Below, piece by piece: positions 46,054-49,408 of a DNA stretch of 49,408 nucleotides. The DNA lies in the IMG/VR virus record IMGVR_UViG_3300025853_000140, positions 1-49,408 of that record. The stretch is one strand, 5' to 3'. Position numbers and translations under genes: made by a program. Each line of letters opens with the position of its first letter. Position 1 is the first letter of the stretch. The notes under the pieces were generated by a model. The model ran no database searches, had not been told where the DNA came from, and saw only the letters and a program-made list of their open reading frames with translations. The DNA is from a virus.

Positions 46054-46085
46054 AAAAAAAGGGGGGCTTCAGCGCCCCCCTTTCC
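46054..46085. terminator. Bidirectional hairpin terminator between converging units
   Basis: A perfect 7-bp stem GGGGGGC/GCCCCCC with a 6-base loop lies at 46061-46080. Read on the - strand it is followed at once by seven T (the A tract at 46054-46060), a classic intrinsic terminator. Read on the + strand it is followed by a pyrimidine tract TTTCCTTTCTTT, a weaker version. An overlapping alternative stem (GGGGGCGC with GCGCCCCC) uses 46046-46053. The stop codon of the - strand DUF1599-like gene (46069-46071) lies inside the hairpin loop. Confidence 0.85.
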
Positions 46086-46413
46086 TTTCTTTAGCTATTT
46101 GCAATAGTATTAGATATCCAATAAGATCTTTTATTGTATCCTCAGCTTTGTCATCGATACCCATGGTACTGATTCTGCTGAGTTTATCATCTATACGCAC
46201 GCATATAGCGTCGATAGCGTCGCTTCGAGAGAACAATCTAATCGGGTTCAATGCTGAATCTCCGTAGGCTGTATTCTTCTCCCTGAGCATAACCTTTATC
46301 TCGTCGAGAAGATAATAAGCCCTGCGCAAAGTATGAATCTCTTGCTCTTCTATTTTTAGTTTATCCACTGTAGTGGAAGTATTCTGCTCCTGGAACCAAA
46401 TGCCGTCGCTCAT
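46069..46413 (-). CDS. DUF1599 / nucleotide modification-associated domain 1 (Nmad1)-like protein
   Basis: A 114-residue helical protein. The blocks KNTAYGDSAL (46-55), RIDDKLSR (73-80) and EDTIKDLIGYLILL (91-104) match what I remember of the DUF1599 / Nmad1 family, often found in phages near nucleotide-handling genes. Its chemistry is not established. The ATG at 46413 is chosen; it overlaps the glycosylase gene by 53 bases. A GTG at 46368, overlapping the glycosylase stop by only 8 bases, is a credible alternative and would give 99 residues. The frame is open upstream to 46485, but that would overlap the glycosylase far more. Position after a uracil-DNA glycosylase suggests a link to base composition or modification (inference). 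It ends inside the terminator loop. Confidence 0.72.
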   Translation of the reverse strand: MSDGIWFQEQNTSTTVDKLKIEEQEIHTLRRAYYLLDEIKVMLREKNTAYGDSALNPIRLFSRSDAIDAICVRIDDKLSRISTMGIDDKAEDTIKDLIGYLILLQIAKERKGGR

Positions 46414-47134
46414 CTTCTGGGTATTTGAAAAAGTCAATAGGGCTTTCAAGATACTCATTAATCTTGACAAAGTGGTTACAACCAAAGAACCCAGCTGTAC
46501 CCCCAGAGTAAGATTCAGCAGCCGGGTGGGGTGCAGTTAACACCCAATGACTACCTTCTTCTTCTGGGAATAAAGACAGAGTTTCTTCAGTATCAGTTAC
46601 TTGTATTTGCTCAATCAGTGACTGCGCATCCTTACCCCACCCCACAAACACAATGTTATTATGTTTGGCGCGGATACGCTTGAGCACTTCTACAGTAAAG
46701 CCTTCCCATATTTTCTTATGGGAGTTAGGTTCCTTCTCTCTAACAGTCAATGACGTGTTGATGAGAAGTACACCTTGTCTAGCCCAGTGCTCAAGGCTTG
46801 TATCGAAATTAGGGTTCACATCCCTACCATGACTTTCATGTAATTCCTTTACAATATTCCTAAGACTGGGACTGAGCCTACCGTTGTTGGTTGCAAATGC
46901 AAGTCCAGTAGCTATTCCGTTATGATACGGGTCTTGACCGATGATGACTACACGGAGATCACGAAACTGAGTCCAGTCAAAAGCTCTGAATACATTACTC
47001 ACTGCAGGGTAGCAAGTGTAGTTCCTGTACTCTTCGCTTAAGTCCTTCTTCAGTTTCGCAAATCTCTGTGAGTCAAAGATCGGTGCGAGGATTGGTGCCC
47101 AATCCCCTAACTGTTCTTTGATTTTGTCGTTCAT
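46361..47134 (-). CDS. ung: Uracil-DNA glycosylase, family 1
   Basis: A 257-residue protein with family-1 UNG features: the water-activating loop GQDPYH at residues 66-71 (catalytic D68), the block LLINTSLTVREKEPNSH at 123-139, WGKDAQ at 166-171, and the C-terminal H203 in HPAAESY followed by GFFGCNHF (215-222). It removes uracil from DNA by cleaving the N-glycosidic bond. Glycosylases are a known crAss-like phage gene. The DNA-intercalation loop is unusual: the common HPSPLS has become HPAAES, so the usual wedge leucine is Glu. The C-terminus extends about 20 residues past the core. The start overlaps the next upstream gene (47131) as ATGA. Confidence 0.93.
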   Translation of the reverse strand: MNDKIKEQLGDWAPILAPIFDSQRFAKLKKDLSEEYRNYTCYPAVSNVFRAFDWTQFRDLRVVIIGQDPYHNGIATGLAFATNNGRLSPSLRNIVKELHESHGRDVNPNFDTSLEHWARQGVLLINTSLTVREKEPNSHKKIWEGFTVEVLKRIRAKHNNIVFVGWGKDAQSLIEQIQVTDTEETLSLFPEEEGSHWVLTAPHPAAESYSGGTAGFFGCNHFVKINEYLESPIDFFKYPEDERRHLVPGAEYFHYSG

Positions 47135-47907
47135 AATATTGGTTTACTGGGAGAATAGAACTCTTGATTGAATACCTCGAGATCGAAACTAGGCTTGCTG
47201 TGCAGCTCTGCATCTGCAGGTAGCGTTACATCAAGCTGTCTCTCAATATGAGATCTTAATCCAGGGTCCTTAAAGAGAATCTTCCCAGTGTGTCCGTCGA
47301 AGTCAAAGCCATGAAACTCCAATATTCTCAGCTTCCAATCATCATCTATCTCAGAAAATCTTCCATCTACAAATGCTGCATATGAAGACTTAGCTTCCTC
47401 CGGAACATCGAACACAAATAATACATGATACGGATCAGGGTCGATACGTATCTTAAAATTCCTGAACGAACACAAAGCAGATTCGAACTTAGTAAACAAG
47501 GGATCGCCTGAAAACCGATATAGTAATGCAACACATTCAGGGTATTCAGGGGTACCCATGAACGCATTGACAAACAGTGAATGCCACAGCATCAGCTTTC
47601 TATTCCCACCCATCATCGGGAGAAGGAATATGCTCGAATCTGTGAGTCTATCCACTGACAAGTCATAGCACACTACTTGGTTGCGCTCACCAGTGCACGG
47701 TGTGATCACGTTGATGCGATAGGGGGACTTGGGTCTAGCCCTAATAGTCCCCCCTATCTTAATCTCAAACGTACAATCGTCGAGCTTGCAATCAATTCCT
47801 ATGATTACATCTTGAATCTTCTTTGTTTCACACTTAGAGAGATTCCCAGTCAGACGTACAGTTCTCCCATTGATAGGGGTGAATTGTAGGTCCGGACATC
47901 TCACCAT
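47131..47907 (-). CDS. Hypothetical phage protein between glycosylase and exonuclease
   Basis: A 258-residue mixed alpha/beta protein that I do not recognise. The first ~95 residues are beta-rich with several Cys (C4, C26, C40, C45, C71, C80) and end in FLLPMMGG. The centre has KLMLWHSLFVNAFMGTPEYP, and later come KIRIDPDPYHVLFVFDVP and FHGFDFDGHTGKILF. DPDPYH resembles the UNG loop only superficially and has no Gln in the right place. It overlaps the exonuclease gene by seven bases upstream and the glycosylase by ATGA downstream, so it is co-expressed with DNA repair and replication enzymes. A role in nucleic-acid metabolism is guilt by association. Confidence 0.6.
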   Translation of the reverse strand: MVRCPDLQFTPINGRTVRLTGNLSKCETKKIQDVIIGIDCKLDDCTFEIKIGGTIRARPKSPYRINVITPCTGERNQVVCYDLSVDRLTDSSIFLLPMMGGNRKLMLWHSLFVNAFMGTPEYPECVALLYRFSGDPLFTKFESALCSFRNFKIRIDPDPYHVLFVFDVPEEAKSSYAAFVDGRFSEIDDDWKLRILEFHGFDFDGHTGKILFKDPGLRSHIERQLDVTLPADAELHSKPSFDLEVFNQEFYSPSKPIL

Positions 47908-48662
47908 GGCTCTTCCTCTTCTATTAGTTGAGTAAGTTGCAGAGGTAGTAATGACCTTCCAGTCTCCCTACGCACGTCTTCTTCTGTCTTCAACAGATAG
48001 ACGAGCCTAAAGGTTTCATGGAACTTCATCACACCCTCCACCATACCGAACTTCTCCACGAACTTCTTCAGCGCAAATGCTTCGTAGTCCTTGGTTCTGT
48101 CCTTCAACCAATTGTCAGCGGTTTTAACACCGACACCGGGAATGCCTGGGATATTGTCCGTACTATCACCCATGAGCACTTGCTTCCAAAGGAACTTAAG
48201 TGCTTCATCAGGTGAAGTATGCAGGAACTCTGCCTTACCATAGTTGTAATGCATCCCAACACACTGGTACAGAACGTCCTTGTCTGGGGAGCAGATAATC
48301 GTACTACGGTTATCCGTATACGAGTAATAGCTCACAAGGTCGTCTGCCTCCAGCTCCTTGATACCCCACATGTTATACTTCTGCTTGAGATGCTCACGCA
48401 GTGCATAGAACACAGGAGGTTTAGGTCGTCCTTTACGATTCCCTTTGTAGTTATCAGTCACTTCATACCTGAAGCAACGTCCTTCTGTAAGGAACCCAAC
48501 GAACTTGGAAGTGTTACACTCTGATAGCATTGTTGCAATCCTCTGGTCTATTCCATAGATAGCATCCTCTAGGGTAGGCTTATCCATTTCATAGTACAAC
48601 AGAGAATCAGCATCAATGAGACAGATGTTCCCATCTCTGGGTAGTCTCTCGATACTGCTCAT
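47901..48662 (-). CDS. 5'-3' exonuclease, FEN1/T5 exonuclease-like
   Basis: A 253-residue protein with the acidic ligand set of 5' nucleases: D17 and D19 in LIDADS, E105/D107/D108 in ELEADD, D127 and D129 in SPDKD, and D166/D169 in GDSTDNIPG. GDSTDNIPG opens the helix-hairpin-helix-type DNA-binding motif GDSTDNIPGIPGVGVKTA (165-182). The YKGNRKGRPKPP stretch (72-83) is the basic arch typical of phage flap/exonucleases. It removes 5' flaps or RNA primers and degrades DNA from the 5' end. The C-terminus is short and acidic (EEEEPW). It lies one base downstream of the rIIB-like gene and overlaps the unknown gene after it. Confidence 0.92.
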   Translation of the reverse strand: MSSIERLPRDGNICLIDADSLLYYEMDKPTLEDAIYGIDQRIATMLSECNTSKFVGFLTEGRCFRYEVTDNYKGNRKGRPKPPVFYALREHLKQKYNMWGIKELEADDLVSYYSYTDNRSTIICSPDKDVLYQCVGMHYNYGKAEFLHTSPDEALKFLWKQVLMGDSTDNIPGIPGVGVKTADNWLKDRTKDYEAFALKKFVEKFGMVEGVMKFHETFRLVYLLKTEEDVRRETGRSLLPLQLTQLIEEEEPW

Positions 48663-48663
48663 G

Positions 48664-49408
48664 TCACAGTACCTTTATCTCCGCCGTCTCATCTGCAATC
48701 TTGTTGTATTCTGCAATGATATCTTCCTTCATCTCTTCCCACTGCTCATCAGTTAGAGCAGCATAGGACGAAGAATGATACATACTACCGTTCACCCCAA
48801 CAAGGCTGGAGTGTACGAAGTATTGCAAACAACGAATGGCACCATCCAAGGAATCAGGGATAGCACCAATATGCATTGGGTCAACGAATATATTGTGAAT
48901 CTCACCAGTGTACCATGCGATGTACTTAAGGCCACCGACATGCAAACCTTCTACACAAGATCGTGAGTCGTCTGTATTCACATTACTCCATGATGGGAGT
49001 CTGTGTGTACAACCAACTTTAATAAAGTGTTGAGGTTCTGCATATCCGTTAGCACCTTCACAGTAGAAAGCATCACCACCGCTACCCATCACTGAAGGTT
49101 CGAACAGTCTGTCCTCCACAATATCTGGGAAGCCTTCACTGTCTATCTCCCCAGTATCAGGGTTGAAGGTACGCTGATAGCGAGGAATCTCTTCCCCAGT
49201 CTCAGTGTCATACTTGTGCAGTATCTCACGAGATACTTTGAAAGCATTGACAAGACCCTCTTTGGTGATCTTAACTTGGTACATGGTAGCACGCTGTTCT
49301 GCAAGCTCTTCACTCAGACCGTGATCCTCCATCAGCTCACGCTTCAGGGTAGGATGCACATACTTCATGTCTACGAACTCACAGAATCGCTTGGTGAAAT
49401 CTTCTACG
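48664..49408 (-). CDS. rIIB-like conserved phage protein, 5' end missing
   Basis: The ATG at 49368 gives 234 residues, but the frame has no stop to the window edge (13 further codons, reading VEDFTKRFCEFVD before the Met), so the start is probably outside. The block DDSRSCVEGLHVGGLKY (about 133-149, Met numbering) followed by a strand with GEIHNIFVDPMHIGAIPD is the pattern I recall from proteins annotated rIIB-like in marine and T4-like phages, which typically end with a Cys-containing GLH segment and a V-x-P-x-D/H-V strand. Residues after ~200 form a charged helix. The role in infection is unclear. It heads the visible part of the - strand unit and is spaced one base from the exonuclease gene. 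Confidence 0.55.
   Translation of the reverse strand, partial: VEDFTKRFCEFVDMKYVHPTLKRELMEDHGLSEELAEQRATMYQVKITKEGLVNAFKVSREILHKYDTETGEEIPRYQRTFNPDTGEIDSEGFPDIVEDRLFEPSVMGSGGDAFYCEGANGYAEPQHFIKVGCTHRLPSWSNVNTDDSRSCVEGLHVGGLKYIAWYTGEIHNIFVDPMHIGAIPDSLDGAIRCLQYFVHSSLVGVNGSMYHSSSYAALTDEQWEEMKEDIIAEYNKIADETAEIKVL

Noticed and set aside
46414-46485. Longer start for the DUF1599-like gene
   Set aside because: It would place 125 bases inside the glycosylase gene, and the added residues do not look like part of the family.
47449-47466. DPDPYH in the 258-residue protein as a second glycosylase
   Set aside because: The preceding Gly-Gln is missing, and no HPSPLS-type block or other glycosylase motif is present.
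1-49408. tRNA genes, CRISPR arrays, insertion sequences or attachment sites
   Set aside because: Gaps between genes are too short to hold them, and no direct repeat arrays, transposase or integrase motifs were seen.

Overview
The window looks like part of the genome of a crAss-like (Crassvirales-type) tailed podovirus, probably infecting a marine or other environmental member of the Bacteroidota. The main evidence is a consecutive virion block on the + strand. It holds a small ring-like structural protein, a tail-tubular (P22 gp4-like) protein, a 2118-residue tail-stabilisation or muzzle-like protein, two cargo-like proteins, and a 5515-residue giant protein. The giant protein carries what I read as a virion RNA polymerase signature (RxP element, then GSDFDVDKM) and two HExxH zinc-protease motifs. 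Coding is almost gap-free, genes join by TAATG or ATGA overlaps, and one of the few intergenic gaps holds a Bacteroidota-type -7 promoter (TAnnTTTG). All of this fits a phage of Bacteroidota. No tRNA, rRNA, IS element, CRISPR array, integrase or attachment site was seen.

Layout. Bases 1-2225: 3' part of a fibre gene, a small DUF1617-like coiled-coil protein and a small beta-rich virion protein. Bases 2222-5854: a holin-like protein, two small membrane-anchored coiled-coil proteins, a calcineurin-like metallophosphoesterase, the ring-like protein and small conserved proteins, one resembling DUF6321. Bases 5851-15747: a receptor-binding/fibre island of large, modular, beta-rich proteins with repeated N-terminal modules, Ig-like segments, lectin-like tails and two dockerin-like calcium loops. 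Bases 15797-29491: a very basic disordered virion protein, a conserved small protein, tail tubular protein, tail stabilisation/muzzle-like protein and two internal/cargo-like proteins. Bases 29491-46038: the giant protein gene. Bases 46054-46085: a hairpin terminator between converging transcription units. Bases 46069-49408 (- strand): DUF1599/Nmad1-like protein, uracil-DNA glycosylase, an unknown protein, 5'-3' exonuclease, and a partial rIIB-like protein at the edge.

How the genes work together (inference). The + strand is a late gene unit. Fibres bind the host surface. The tubular and muzzle-like proteins form the short tail. The internal proteins and the giant protein would be packed in the capsid and ejected with the DNA, so that the embedded polymerase can start early transcription. 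The holin-like set acts at lysis, although no endolysin was recognised. The - strand is a nucleic-acid metabolism unit whose promoter lies beyond the right edge. Annotation rests on motif reading and remembered family features only; no database search was run.
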